Shown one piece after another: positions 16,935-25,742 of a stretch of DNA of 64,000 bases. A program made the position numbers and the translations under genes. Source of the stretch: Pseudonocardia terrae (lineage in GTDB: Bacteria; Actinomycetota; Actinomycetes; Mycobacteriales; Pseudonocardiaceae); assembly GCF_021343995.1 (NCBI RefSeq), contig NZ_JAJTTE010000034.1:1-64000 (forward strand), read 5' to 3'. The notes beneath the pieces were generated by a model that saw only the letters and a list, made by a program, of their open reading frames with translations, did not search any database and had not been told where the DNA came from. Within the stretch, counting starts at the first letter, position 1. Each line of letters begins with the position of its first letter.

Positions 16935-17333
16935 CTACGTGGCCTCCGGGTCGACCGGCGGCCGTGCCCCCTCGGGCAACGACTCGTGGCGGCGCGGCGG
17001 CGCGCTGCCCGTGTCGGCACGCGTCGCCGGGGCCGGCGCGGCAGGGCCGGGAGTGTCCGCGGGGACGGACAGCAGCCACTGCGTGGCGAGCTGACGCGGG
17101 CTGCGGAGGGTGCGGAACTCCTGGAGCGGGAGATCGGCGAGGACGTCGCGAACCTGCCGCAGCTCCGGTCCGAACTCGGCGTCGAGGCTCTGTCGCGCGT
17201 CGGTCGTGTACGAACGGACCGCGCGCCGCGCCTGCACCAGCCAGCGTGCCGCGGCCGGCAGGCGCTCCGGCCCGATGACGAACAGGCCGACCACGATCAG
17301 GACCAGCAGCTTCTCGAAACCGATGCCGAACAT
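16935..17333 (-). CDS. tatB: Sec-independent translocase subunit TatB
   Basis: A 132-residue protein with the TatB start MFGIGFEKLLVLIVVGLFV, the IGPERLP hinge, and a long amphipathic and polar C-terminal region. The longer C-terminal half and the MFxIGxxE start separate it from TatA. ATG 17333 has AGGAG only 2 nt away. A GTG at 17354 would add seven residues and is possible. It converges on the lipoprotein gene. Confidence 0.9.
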   Translation of the reverse strand: MFGIGFEKLLVLIVVGLFVIGPERLPAAARWLVQARRAVRSYTTDARQSLDAEFGPELRQVRDVLADLPLQEFRTLRSPRQLATQWLLSVPADTPGPAAPAPATRADTGSAPPRRHESLPEGARPPVDPEAT

Positions 17334-17406
17334 GGCTCCTCGCGGTGGTTGCACGGGACGTGGCCGGGCCGGCGGGAGGCCGGTCGTGCCCGAGGCGGGT
17401 CGGCCG

Positions 17407-19149
17407 CTACTTCACACACGGGATCCCGCCGGTGACGATCGAGCCGGACCCGGGGGCCGACGGGGCCGGGGCCGCCGGCGTCGGGGACGGCGTGGGCGTG
17501 GGCGACGGCGCGGATGCCGGGGTGGGGGCGACGAAGTCCGCCCCGAGGATCACGTGCAGGTGGCCGGACGGCAGCCCGGGTTCGTGGGTGGTCGACCTGA
17601 TCCCCAGAAGGCTCGCGAGGGCCGCGGCGGCGGGCTGGTCGCCGGCGGCGTAGTCGACCGTGCTGTGGCCGCGCCGGGACGCGTCGTCGGTCTGCCCGAG
17701 CTGGTAACCGGCCGGGGTCACCAGGGCGCCGGCCGTGGCGGCCAGTCCGTTCCGGCCGTTCGCGTTGGTGATGTCCACGGTGCGCCCGCCGGCCCCGGCT
17801 GCCGCCGCAGCGGGAGCCGCCGCCGCACCGTCGGCCGGCGGGGAGTCGGCCGGTGGGGTGTCGGCGAACAGGCCCTGCACGGTGCGGCGGACGGTGGCCG
17901 GGTCGACGATGTTGACGTCCTCCCCGGCGGGGTCCTGGCCGAAGTGGTCGATGGGCAGGGTCGTGAAGGAGATGTTCCCCGAGGCCAGGTCGCCCGCGTG
18001 GCCCAGCAGGGACAGCAGGTCCAGCCCGGGGTCGATCGCGGTGTTCTGGCGGGCGACGTCGAGCAGGCCGTTGAGGCGGGTGGGATCGGTGAAGGTGCCG
18101 GCCTGCTTGAGCTGGTGGGCGAGGGAGGCGATGAAGGCCTGCTGGCGGCGTTCGCGGTCGAGGTCGGTGAAGTTCAGGCCGGGGTGGACGTAGTCGCGGC
18201 GCTGACGGACGAACGCGACGGCCTGTGACGCGTCGATCTGCTGGTAGCCCTGGTGGAAGTTCGCCCCGGAGTAGTCGTCCTGGGTGTCCTCGTCCACGCA
18301 GACGGTGATGGGCTGGACGACCTGCGCGATCTGGTAGAAGGCGACCATCGTGACCTCGACGAAGTGGTCGACGGGGACGGCGAGGAACTGGCTGACGGTG
18401 GTGATCTCCGCGTTGCGTCCGGCGTCGCGGCCGGCCTGCTCGAGGCGCGTGGGGTCGGTGACGCCCGAGGCGGCGAGGCTGCGGTGTTCCTCGTCGTACG
18501 CCAGCCCGTAGGCCTGCTTGATCTTGCCCTTGGCGACGCCGTCGGGCGCGCCGGGCAGGTCGACGTAGTCGTCGCGGGGTACCGAGACCGCGGTCGCGGG
18601 TCCGCCCCCCGCCGGGAGGTGCACGAGCATGAGCACGTTGGCGTTGTGGCCGCCGTTGTCGGCGGTCCCGGCGTTCAGCGCGTCGTAGAGGGCCGGCGGG
18701 AGCGGGTCGCCGTTCTCGTCGAGCCTACTGTCCAGGCCCATGACCAGGATGTTCTGGTCGGCGGTGCCGGAAGCCAGGCCGTTCAGCGTCCCCGAGCGGC
18801 GGATCGAGGCGTCGAGGTCGTGGTACCGGGTCCAGGCGTAGCCCGTGCCGACCAGGACGAGGACCGACGTGACCGCGAGGACGGCGCGGATCCATCGACC
18901 GGCGCGGCCCCGGCGAGGCGGGCCCGCGGCAGCCGCGGGGCGACCCGCGGTGCGGCGGGGCGGCGGCGACACCGGGCCCGGCTGCGGTGGCCGCGGTTCC
19001 TGCGGGTGGGGCTGCTGCCGGCTCGGCTGCGGCGAGCGTGCCTGCGGTGGGTGAGGCCGCTGCGGACGAGGCTGCTGAGGACGAGGCTGCTGGGGGTACG
19101 GGCCCGGGCCCCGGCTGTGGGGGCGGGTCCGTGGGGTCCCGTCCGGCAC
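17407..19149 (-). CDS. LytR-CpsA-Psr (LCP) family protein with LytR C-terminal domain
   Basis: A 580-residue cell-wall ligase that attaches arabinogalactan or other glycopolymers to peptidoglycan. A cytoplasmic head of about 90 residues rich in Pro/Gln/Arg repeats is followed by one transmembrane helix (AVLAVTSVLVLVGTGYAW). The LCP domain has NILVMGLDSR, AVSVPRDDYVDLPG and VAFVRQRRDYVHPG. After a Pro/Ala linker comes a LytR_C domain (TVDITNANGRNGLAA ... STVDYAAGD). GTG 19149 is chosen because AAGGAG lies 6 nt upstream; the frame stays open further. It is divergent from ftsW. Confidence 0.93.
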   Translation of the reverse strand: MPDGTPRTRPHSRGPGPYPQQPRPQQPRPQRPHPPQARSPQPSRQQPHPQEPRPPQPGPVSPPPRRTAGRPAAAAGPPRRGRAGRWIRAVLAVTSVLVLVGTGYAWTRYHDLDASIRRSGTLNGLASGTADQNILVMGLDSRLDENGDPLPPALYDALNAGTADNGGHNANVLMLVHLPAGGGPATAVSVPRDDYVDLPGAPDGVAKGKIKQAYGLAYDEEHRSLAASGVTDPTRLEQAGRDAGRNAEITTVSQFLAVPVDHFVEVTMVAFYQIAQVVQPITVCVDEDTQDDYSGANFHQGYQQIDASQAVAFVRQRRDYVHPGLNFTDLDRERRQQAFIASLAHQLKQAGTFTDPTRLNGLLDVARQNTAIDPGLDLLSLLGHAGDLASGNISFTTLPIDHFGQDPAGEDVNIVDPATVRRTVQGLFADTPPADSPPADGAAAAPAAAAAGAGGRTVDITNANGRNGLAATAGALVTPAGYQLGQTDDASRRGHSTVDYAAGDQPAAAALASLLGIRSTTHEPGLPSGHLHVILGADFVAPTPASAPSPTPTPSPTPAAPAPSAPGSGSIVTGGIPCVK

Positions 19150-19466
19150 GTCGGCTCCTTCCTTGATCGGCCGGTTCGGGACCCGGTCGTCTCGCGTGTC
19201 GATCCTATGGTTCACAAGTGATGCACGAGGGCGGACCGAGGGCGGACAATAGGCGCTCCGTTCCGTATTCGAGCATCCGGATCCTATCGTCCCGGGTTCT
19301 CGACCAGCACTGCGTGTCCAGGGCGAAGAATTAGCCGTGGCCTGGCCCTCCGTTAACTTCGGGCGAACCGGAGAACCGTCCTCCTCCGGGTCGGGAACGG
19401 GACGATGAGCCCGACTCACCCCGCCGCTTCCGACGATTCTCGCCGTGAATTGCGGAGCATTCAGGA
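19150..19466. other. Divergent intergenic region LCP/ftsW
   Basis: 317 bp without a convincing gene. It must contain the promoters of the LCP gene and ftsW. It is less GC-rich than its flanks (for example around 19200-19280). I see a TAGGAT -10-like hexamer on the minus strand near 19202-19207 but no matching -35, and no palindrome longer than 6 bp. Confidence 0.5.
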
Positions 19467-20747
19467 ATGGTTCGAGTCTCCCGGCCGACGGGATCGGTCC
19501 GGGCCGTCGTCGCGGTGGTCAGCGGCCGGCTCACGGCCTGGCTGCAGCGCCCGCTGGCCTCGTTCACCCTTCTCGTCGGGCTGTTCGGGCTGCTGACGGT
19601 CACCGGCCTGGTCATGGTGCTGTCCGCGTCGAGCGTCGAGTCGCTGCTCCAGAGCGGGTCGTCGTACGGGGTGTTCGCCCGGCAGCTGGCGTTCTGCGCG
19701 GCCGGCCTGGTGCTGTTCGTGCTCGGGATGCGGGTCGACCCGGCCTGGCTGCGGCGGGCGTCGCCCGTCCTGCTGCTCGGCGGTCTGGTGCTGCTCGCCG
19801 GGGTCCTGGTGCCGGGGGTGGGTACGGCCATCGCGGGTGCCCGCAAGTGGTACTCGGTGGCGGGTCTGTCGTTCCAGCCGTCGGAGCCGGCGAAGATCGC
19901 ACTGGCGCTCTGGGGTGCACACGTCCTCGCCCGGCTGCGCCGCCCGCGGTGGAAGGACCTGCTCTCACCGTTGCTGCCGGTCGCCGTCCTCATGCTGACG
20001 CTGGTCGTCCTGGAGCCGGACCTCGGCACGGCGGTGTCGCTCGCGATCCTGGTGCTCGCGCTGCTCTACTTCGGGGGCGCCCCGTGGCGGCTGCTCGCGG
20101 CGATCGGCGGCGGGGGCCTGCTCGGCGTCGTCCTGCTCGGCCTGACCGCCGGGTACCGGCACAGTCGCATCGCCTCGTACCTGAACCCGGACACCGCCGA
20201 CCCGTTGGGCGCGGCGTACCAGTCGACGCAGGCCCTGTACTCGCTCAGCGACGGCGGCTGGTTCGGGCAGGGGCTCGGCCAGGGGGCGTCGAAGTGGAGC
20301 TACCTGCCCAACGCGTCGAACGACTTCATCTTCGCCATCCTCGGCGAGGAGCTCGGCACGATCGGCGGTCTGCTGCTCATCGGCCTGTTCGCCGCCCTCG
20401 CCTACGTGGGGCTGCGGATCGCGGCACGCACCCGCGACCGTTGGCTGCAGATCGTGGCGGCCACCCTGACCACGTGGCTCGTCGGCCAGGCGGCCATCAA
20501 CATCGGCTACGTCGTGGGGCTGCTCCCGGTGACCGGCATCCCGCTGCCGATGATCTCCTCCGGTGGCACGTCGCTGGTGGTCACGATGTTCGCCTTCGGT
20601 GTCCTCGCTGGGGCCGCCTGCCGGGAGCCCGAGGCCGCCGCGGTGCTGCGCCGCGGCCAGGCCCCGTTCCTGGCCCGACTCGTGGGGGCGAACGGGCATG
20701 GCCGGTCGACGGACGGGGAATACCGCCCGCGTCGATCACGGCTCTGA
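19467..20747 (+). CDS. ftsW: Cell division SEDS glycosyltransferase FtsW
   Basis: A 426-residue polytopic lipid II polymerase of the divisome. Landmarks are the early VMVLSASSVES, the loop GARKWYSVAGLSFQPSEPAKIALALW, LEPDLGTAVSL, QSTQALYSLSDGGWFGQGLGQG, NASNDFIFAILGEELG and LPMISSGGTSL, cited here in parts. It lies outside the division-cell wall (dcw) cluster, so it may be a second copy rather than the divisome's main enzyme. ATG 19467 follows GGAG by 9 nt. The small hydrophobic gene follows by 10 bp. Confidence 0.93.
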   Translation: MVRVSRPTGSVRAVVAVVSGRLTAWLQRPLASFTLLVGLFGLLTVTGLVMVLSASSVESLLQSGSSYGVFARQLAFCAAGLVLFVLGMRVDPAWLRRASPVLLLGGLVLLAGVLVPGVGTAIAGARKWYSVAGLSFQPSEPAKIALALWGAHVLARLRRPRWKDLLSPLLPVAVLMLTLVVLEPDLGTAVSLAILVLALLYFGGAPWRLLAAIGGGGLLGVVLLGLTAGYRHSRIASYLNPDTADPLGAAYQSTQALYSLSDGGWFGQGLGQGASKWSYLPNASNDFIFAILGEELGTIGGLLLIGLFAALAYVGLRIAARTRDRWLQIVAATLTTWLVGQAAINIGYVVGLLPVTGIPLPMISSGGTSLVVTMFAFGVLAGAACREPEAAAVLRRGQAPFLARLVGANGHGRSTDGEYRPRRSRL

Positions 20748-20757
20748 GGAGGTTCAC

Positions 20758-20910
20758 ATGGGACTCATCATCGGGTTGCTGGTGTTGTGGGTGGTCCTGG
20801 CGATCGTCGGCTTCGCCGTGAAGTCGTTGTTGTGGCTGGCGATCGCGGCGATCGTGCTGTTCGTGGTGACCGGGATCTTCGGCGCGGTCCGCCGGAGGGC
20901 GGCCCGCTGA
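20758..20910 (+). CDS. Small hydrophobic membrane protein
   Basis: A 50-residue protein of two transmembrane helices (MGLIIGLLVLWVVLAIVGF and LLWLAIAAIVLFVVTGIFG) separated by VKS, with a basic tail RRRAAR. An excellent GAGGAGG site lies 6 nt before ATG 20758, which is the main evidence that it is real. Similar small hydrophobic proteins are widespread in actinobacteria without known function. It may be co-transcribed with ftsW. Confidence 0.75.
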   Translation: MGLIIGLLVLWVVLAIVGFAVKSLLWLAIAAIVLFVVTGIFGAVRRRAAR

Positions 20911-21126
20911 CGCCCGCGGCGACGACCGGCAGCCGCCCGTCGTCGCCGCGCCGGGGCGCCCGGAGCCGCCTCGGAGCAGTCGGTCGTCCTGGCGCTCGGC
21001 GACGGCTCGCCGGTATCTTCTCCTCGCGCCGACAGCGGTGAGGGCGGCGCCCCGCTCACCCGCGACGCGGGCCACCGACCTCGCGCGAGTCTCCGCGGCA
21101 TGGCGGGATTCACCGAGGAGCCGGAA

Positions 21127-22542
21127 ATGCCTGAAACCCCGCACGACGTTCTCGATCTCGCGCAGGACCGCGGCGTCCGGATGGTGGATCTCCGCTTCTG
21201 CGACCTGCCCGGGCTGATGCAGCACTTCTCCGTCCCGGTGGACGAACTGACCGAGGACGCCATGGAAGCGGGCTACGGCTTCGACGGCTCCTCGATCCGC
21301 GGGTTCCAGGAGATCCACGAATCCGACATGCTGTTGATCCCGGACCCGACGACGGCGGTGATGGACCCGTTCCGGGACGTGCCGACCCTGCAGATCCACT
21401 GCTTCGTCGCCGACCCGATCACCCGCACGAGCTATTCGCGCGATCCGCGCCATATCGCCCAGAAGGCGGAGGCGCACCTGCGGACGACCGACTTCGCCGA
21501 CGTCTCGTACTGGGGCCCCGAACTCGAGTTCTACATCTTCGACGGGGCGCGCTTCGACCAGAACCAGCACGAAGGCTATTACCACGTCGAGTCGGTGGAG
21601 GGCGTCTGGGCGTCCGGACAACCGGGGAGCCGTGGCTACCGTCCCCGGTACAAGGAGGGGTACTTCCCGGTGCCTCCCATGGACCAGCACCAGGACCTGC
21701 GCAGCGAGATGGCGCTGACCCTCATCGACCTGGGCATCCCCGTCGAGGTCCAGCACCACGAGGTCGGCACCGCCGGTCAGGCCGAGATGGACATGCGCTT
21801 CTCGTCCCTGCTGCACATGGCGGACAACGTCATGAACTACAAGTACGTCGTCAAGAACGTGGCGTGGCGGGCGGGCAAGACCGCCACGTTCATGCCCAAG
21901 CCGGTCTTCGCGGACAACGGCTCGGGCATGCACGTCCACCAGTCCCTGTGGAAGGACGGGCAGAACGTCTTCTACAGCGAGTCCGGATATGCGGGGCTCA
22001 CCGACCTGGGCCGGTACTACATCGGTGGGCTCCTGCAGCACTCGCCCGCGCTGCTGGCGTTCTGCGCGCCGACGACCAATTCCTACCGGCGCCTGGTCCC
22101 GGGCTTCGAGGCGCCGATCAACCTCGTGTACTCGCAGCGCAACCGGTCGGCGTGCGTCCGGATCCCGATGTACGTGCAGAGCGCCAAGGCGAAGCGCCTG
22201 GAGTACCGGTCTCCCGACCCCACCGCGAACCCGTATCTCGCCTTCTCCGCGATGCTGCAGGCCGGCCTCGACGGGATCCGCAACAAGATCGAGCCGCCGG
22301 AGCCGATCGACAAGGACCTCTACGAGCTCCCGCCGGAGGAGACGACGGCGATCCGCCAGGTGCCCGCCTCGCTCGAGGCCGTCCTCGCGGCGCTGGAGGA
22401 GGACCACGACTTCCTGCTCGACGGCGGCGTCTTCACCGAGGACCTGATCGAGACCTGGCTCGACTACAAGCGCACCAAGGAGCTCGACGAGATCCGCCGG
22501 CGCCCGCACCCGTGGGAGTTCATGCTCTACTACGACCTCTGA
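21127..22542 (+). CDS. glnA: Type I glutamine synthetase
   Basis: ATP-dependent synthesis of glutamine from glutamate and ammonium. The 471-residue dodecamer subunit has AGYGFDGSSIRGF, the ATP/metal region GPELEFYIFD, TAGQAEMDMRFSS, KPVFADNGSGMHVHQS, and NRSACVRIPMY. The adenylylation loop is DKDLYELPPEE with the modifiable Tyr, so GlnE control is likely. ATG 21127 is chosen over ATG 21100 because GAGGAG lies 6 nt before it and it gives the family's MxxTPxxVL start. No clear GlnR box was found in the 216 bp upstream. Confidence 0.96.
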   Translation: MPETPHDVLDLAQDRGVRMVDLRFCDLPGLMQHFSVPVDELTEDAMEAGYGFDGSSIRGFQEIHESDMLLIPDPTTAVMDPFRDVPTLQIHCFVADPITRTSYSRDPRHIAQKAEAHLRTTDFADVSYWGPELEFYIFDGARFDQNQHEGYYHVESVEGVWASGQPGSRGYRPRYKEGYFPVPPMDQHQDLRSEMALTLIDLGIPVEVQHHEVGTAGQAEMDMRFSSLLHMADNVMNYKYVVKNVAWRAGKTATFMPKPVFADNGSGMHVHQSLWKDGQNVFYSESGYAGLTDLGRYYIGGLLQHSPALLAFCAPTTNSYRRLVPGFEAPINLVYSQRNRSACVRIPMYVQSAKAKRLEYRSPDPTANPYLAFSAMLQAGLDGIRNKIEPPEPIDKDLYELPPEETTAIRQVPASLEAVLAALEEDHDFLLDGGVFTEDLIETWLDYKRTKELDEIRRRPHPWEFMLYYDL

Positions 22543-22610
22543 GACCTCTGACGACGACGCACCCCGCGTCGGGACCGGTCAGCGCCCTGCCACGGGATGT
22601 GGGCCGGCCC

Positions 22611-23345
22611 TCACCGGCCGGTCACCTTCTCCCAGCCCCGCCGCGGCGGGCGGGTGGCGGGGCCGGCGGTGCGGGAGCGGTAGACGACGTAGGGGCGGAA
22701 CAGGTAGCCGAGCGGCGCGGTGAAGGCGTGGACGAGGCGGGTGAAGGGCCAGATCGCGAACAGCACCATGCCGATCAGGGTGTGGATGTGGAAGGCGAGA
22801 CCGGCGCCGGCCATGCTGGCGATGTCCGGTTGCAGCACGAACAGCGAGCGGAACCACGGCGAGACCGACTCGCGGTAGTTGCCGCTCTCGCCGCCCACGA
22901 CGCCGAGCAGGGTGGTGGCCAGGCCGGCGACGAGGGCGGCGACCAGCACCACGTACATCGACTTGTCGTTGCGGGTCGTCGCCGAGAACACCGGTCCGGT
23001 CGTCCGGCGCCGGTAGATCAGGATCCCGATGCCGACCAGGGTGCAGAAGCCGGCGATCCCGCCCAGGGCCAGGGCCTGGACGTGGTACGCGGTGGGGGAG
23101 AGCCCGGCCGCGCTCGTCCAGCTCTGCGGGATCAGCAGGCCGATGACGTGCCCGATGATCACCACCAGCAGCCCGAAGTGGAACAGCGGGCTGCCGATGC
23201 GCAGCAACCGCGACTCGTAGAGCTCCGAGGAGCGGGTGGTCCAGCCGAACTTGTCGTAGCGGTAGCGCCAGATCGTGCCGACGACGAGGACGGCGACCAT
23301 GACGTAGGGCAGCACGCCCCAGAGCAGCACGTCCCAGGTGCTCAT
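22611..23345 (-). CDS. narI: Respiratory nitrate reductase gamma subunit NarI
   Basis: The 244-residue membrane cytochrome b that takes electrons from menaquinol and passes them to NarH. It has five transmembrane helices. Heme-ligand histidines appear in SPLFHFGLLVVIIGHVIG and LAFHIHTLIGMVLF. It is the last gene of narGHJI; its ATG overlaps the narJ stop by 4 bp. It converges on glnA with a 68-bp gap that has no strong hairpin. Confidence 0.95.
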   Translation of the reverse strand: MSTWDVLLWGVLPYVMVAVLVVGTIWRYRYDKFGWTTRSSELYESRLLRIGSPLFHFGLLVVIIGHVIGLLIPQSWTSAAGLSPTAYHVQALALGGIAGFCTLVGIGILIYRRRTTGPVFSATTRNDKSMYVVLVAALVAGLATTLLGVVGGESGNYRESVSPWFRSLFVLQPDIASMAGAGLAFHIHTLIGMVLFAIWPFTRLVHAFTAPLGYLFRPYVVYRSRTAGPATRPPRRGWEKVTGR

Positions 23346-23986
23346 CGACGACCTCCGGTGGGGTTCGGCGCGAACGGGGTGAGCTCGAGTCCGACCTGTT
23401 CGCGGGGTGGTCCGCTGCGCGCGAGCTGCTTGGCGGCCGCGACATCCGCCGGTGAGGGACCCGGCAACAGTGCACACACGGCCTGGACGGGCCCCGCGTA
23501 CGGGGTGGCGGCGTCGAGGAGGGCGAGCCGGAGCAGCTCGAGCCCGGCCCGGTTCTCCTGCAGCAGGGCGAGACCGTCGGCCCGGTCGGCGGTGGCCGCG
23601 TACTCGAGCACGAGGGGCAGGTAGTCCGGTAGCTCGTCGCCGCGCAGGTCCAGTCCGGCGGCGCGGTACCGGGCCTTGAGCGCGGCGAGCGATCCGCCCC
23701 GGCGGCGGGTGTCCCCGTCGCTCCACCACGTCAGGTACAAGCAGCACCGCCGGCGCCGGTCGAAGGTCGCCACGTAGTGCTCGGCCAGCTCGGCGGGCGA
23801 CGTCCGCGCGACCGAGCCGAGGAACGACGTCAGGTGCTCGTGTGGTGGTCCGGCCGGGAGCCCCTCGACCGCCCGCTGCACGAGCGGCAGCGTCGCGAGC
23901 ACGGTCCCGTCCGGGTACTGCAGGCACACCGACGCCGCCTGCAGGACGACGGCGGCCTGCTGCGCGCGGAGCGGCCCGGCGTTCAC
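23342..23986 (-). CDS. narJ: Nitrate reductase molybdenum cofactor assembly chaperone NarJ
   Basis: A 214-residue TorD/NarJ-family chaperone that holds apo-NarG until molybdopterin is inserted; it is not part of the mature enzyme. Typical strings are YPDGTVLATLPLV, HYVATFDRRRRCCLYLTWW and DELPDYLPLVLEY. The GTG start overlaps the narH stop (GTGA), and its own stop overlaps narI (ATGA), so the three genes are translationally coupled. Confidence 0.95.
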   Translation of the reverse strand: MNAGPLRAQQAAVVLQAASVCLQYPDGTVLATLPLVQRAVEGLPAGPPHEHLTSFLGSVARTSPAELAEHYVATFDRRRRCCLYLTWWSDGDTRRRGGSLAALKARYRAAGLDLRGDELPDYLPLVLEYAATADRADGLALLQENRAGLELLRLALLDAATPYAGPVQAVCALLPGPSPADVAAAKQLARSGPPREQVGLELTPFAPNPTGGRR

Positions 23987-25725
23987 CGGCGGTCCTCGAG
24001 CGTCGGGGCCCCGGCGGACCGCTCCGGATCCGAACCACGCGCGGTGACGTCGCCGGGCTCGACCGGCGCCTCCCGCGGTGGGGGGAAGAGGCCGGGCGGT
24101 CGGCCCTTGCCGTCCCAGTTGAGCAGGTTGATCCGCGCGCCCGGCGACTCGGGGTCGGCCAGTCCCTCGGTGGTCTGGCGCACCCGCAACGCGTGGAAGG
24201 TCTCGACCGACACCGGGACGGGACGGCCCGACGCCTCGCCGAACGGTCCGGTGCCGCCCATGCCGGGTCCGCCCTCGACGTCGAGGCTGCAGCCCACCTC
24301 CTCCAGGTTCCGGGCCTCGCCCTCGTAGGCGGTGGGGATCACGTAGCGCTCGTCGTACTTGGCCAGGGCGAGCAGCCGGTACATCTCCAGGATCTGCCCG
24401 GCGTCCATGCCGACGGCGGTGGGAATGGACTCGTCGATCTCCCGGCCGAGGGTGACGTCGCGCATGAAGGAACGCATGGCGGCGAGCTTGCGCAGCACGT
24501 CCGTGACCGGCGCGGGGTCGCCCGCGGTGAACAGCTCGGCCAGGTACTCGACCGGGATGCGGAGGGCCTCGATCGCGCCGAACAGGTTGGGCGCGGACTC
24601 GCCGTCGTGCCCGGTCTCGACGAGCCGGTCGACGACCGGGGACAGCGGCGGGATGTACCAGACCATGGGCATGGTGCGGAACTCCGGGTGCAGCGGCAGC
24701 GCCACCCGGTACTCCTTGGCCAGCCGGTACACCGGCGAGCGGCGGGCGTGCTCGAGCCAGTCCTCGGCGATGCCGTCGCGGCGGGCGGCGGCGATCACCT
24801 CGGGGTCGTGCGGGTCGAGCAGCAGGTCGAGCTGGGCGGCGTAGAGGTCCCGCTCGTCGGCGACGGAGGCCGCCGCGGTGACCCGGTCGGCGTCGTAGAG
24901 GAACAACCCGAGGTAGCGCAGCCGCCCCACGCAGGTCTCCGAGCACACCGTGGGCAGCCCGACCTCGACCCGGGGATAGCAGAAGGTGCACTTCTCGGCC
25001 TTGCCGGTGCGGTGGTTGAAGTAGACCTTCTTGTACGGGCAGCCGGTGACGCACATCCGCCAGCCGCGGCACCGGTCCTGGTCGACGAGCACGATCCCGT
25101 CCTCGGCGCGCTTGTACATCGCCCCCGAGGGACACGAGGCCACGCAGGACGGGTTGAGGCAGTGCTCGCAGATCCGGGGCAGGAAGAACATGAAGGCGCG
25201 CTCGTAGTCGAACTTGACCTTCTCCTCGGACTCGGCGCGGATCCGTTCGACGATGGGGTCGTGCGGGCCGTGCTCGGGCGCCCCGCCGAGGTCGTCGTCC
25301 CAGTTCGCGCTCCACTCCACCGCGAGGGGCTCGCCGGAGATCAGCGACTTGGGCCGGGCGACCGGGAAGTCGTCGCCGAGCGGGGCGTCGGTGAGGGTCT
25401 CGTAGTCGTAGGTCCACGGCTCGTAGTAGTCGCGGATGTTGGGCAGCACCGGGTTCGCGAAGATCGTGATCAGCTTGCGGAACCGGCCGCCCGCCTTGAG
25501 CTGCAGCCGCCCGCGCCGGTTGCGGACCCAGCCGCCGCGCCAGCGTTCCTGGTCCTGGTAGCGGCGGGGGTAGCCCTGCCCGGGGCGGGTCTCGACGTTG
25601 TTGAACCACACGTACTCGACGCCGCTGCGGTTGGTCCAGGCCTGTTTGCAGGTGACCGAGCAGGTGTGGCAGCCGATGCACTTGTCGAGGTTCATGACCA
25701 TGCCCATCTGGGCCATCACACGCAT
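23983..25725 (-). CDS. narH: Respiratory nitrate reductase beta subunit NarH
   Basis: The 580-residue iron-sulfur electron-transfer subunit on the cytoplasmic face. Four cysteine clusters are present: CIGCHTCSVTC (C16-C26), CEHCLNPSCVASCP, CRGWRMCVTGCPYKK, where Trp replaces a Cys as in the [3Fe-4S] site of NarH, and CTFCYPR. ATG 25725 gives the conserved MRVMAQMGMVMNLDKC start. The frame is open further upstream, but that overlaps narG. It follows narG by 17 bp. Confidence 0.96.
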   Translation of the reverse strand: MRVMAQMGMVMNLDKCIGCHTCSVTCKQAWTNRSGVEYVWFNNVETRPGQGYPRRYQDQERWRGGWVRNRRGRLQLKAGGRFRKLITIFANPVLPNIRDYYEPWTYDYETLTDAPLGDDFPVARPKSLISGEPLAVEWSANWDDDLGGAPEHGPHDPIVERIRAESEEKVKFDYERAFMFFLPRICEHCLNPSCVASCPSGAMYKRAEDGIVLVDQDRCRGWRMCVTGCPYKKVYFNHRTGKAEKCTFCYPRVEVGLPTVCSETCVGRLRYLGLFLYDADRVTAAASVADERDLYAAQLDLLLDPHDPEVIAAARRDGIAEDWLEHARRSPVYRLAKEYRVALPLHPEFRTMPMVWYIPPLSPVVDRLVETGHDGESAPNLFGAIEALRIPVEYLAELFTAGDPAPVTDVLRKLAAMRSFMRDVTLGREIDESIPTAVGMDAGQILEMYRLLALAKYDERYVIPTAYEGEARNLEEVGCSLDVEGGPGMGGTGPFGEASGRPVPVSVETFHALRVRQTTEGLADPESPGARINLLNWDGKGRPPGLFPPPREAPVEPGDVTARGSDPERSAGAPTLEDRR

Positions 25726-25742
25726 CGCCTGTACTCCACTCG

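Noticed and set aside
21100..21126. Nine-residue N-terminal extension of glutamine synthetase from ATG 21100
   Set aside because: The GAGGAG ribosome site at 21115-21120 serves ATG 21127, and the family N-terminus begins there.
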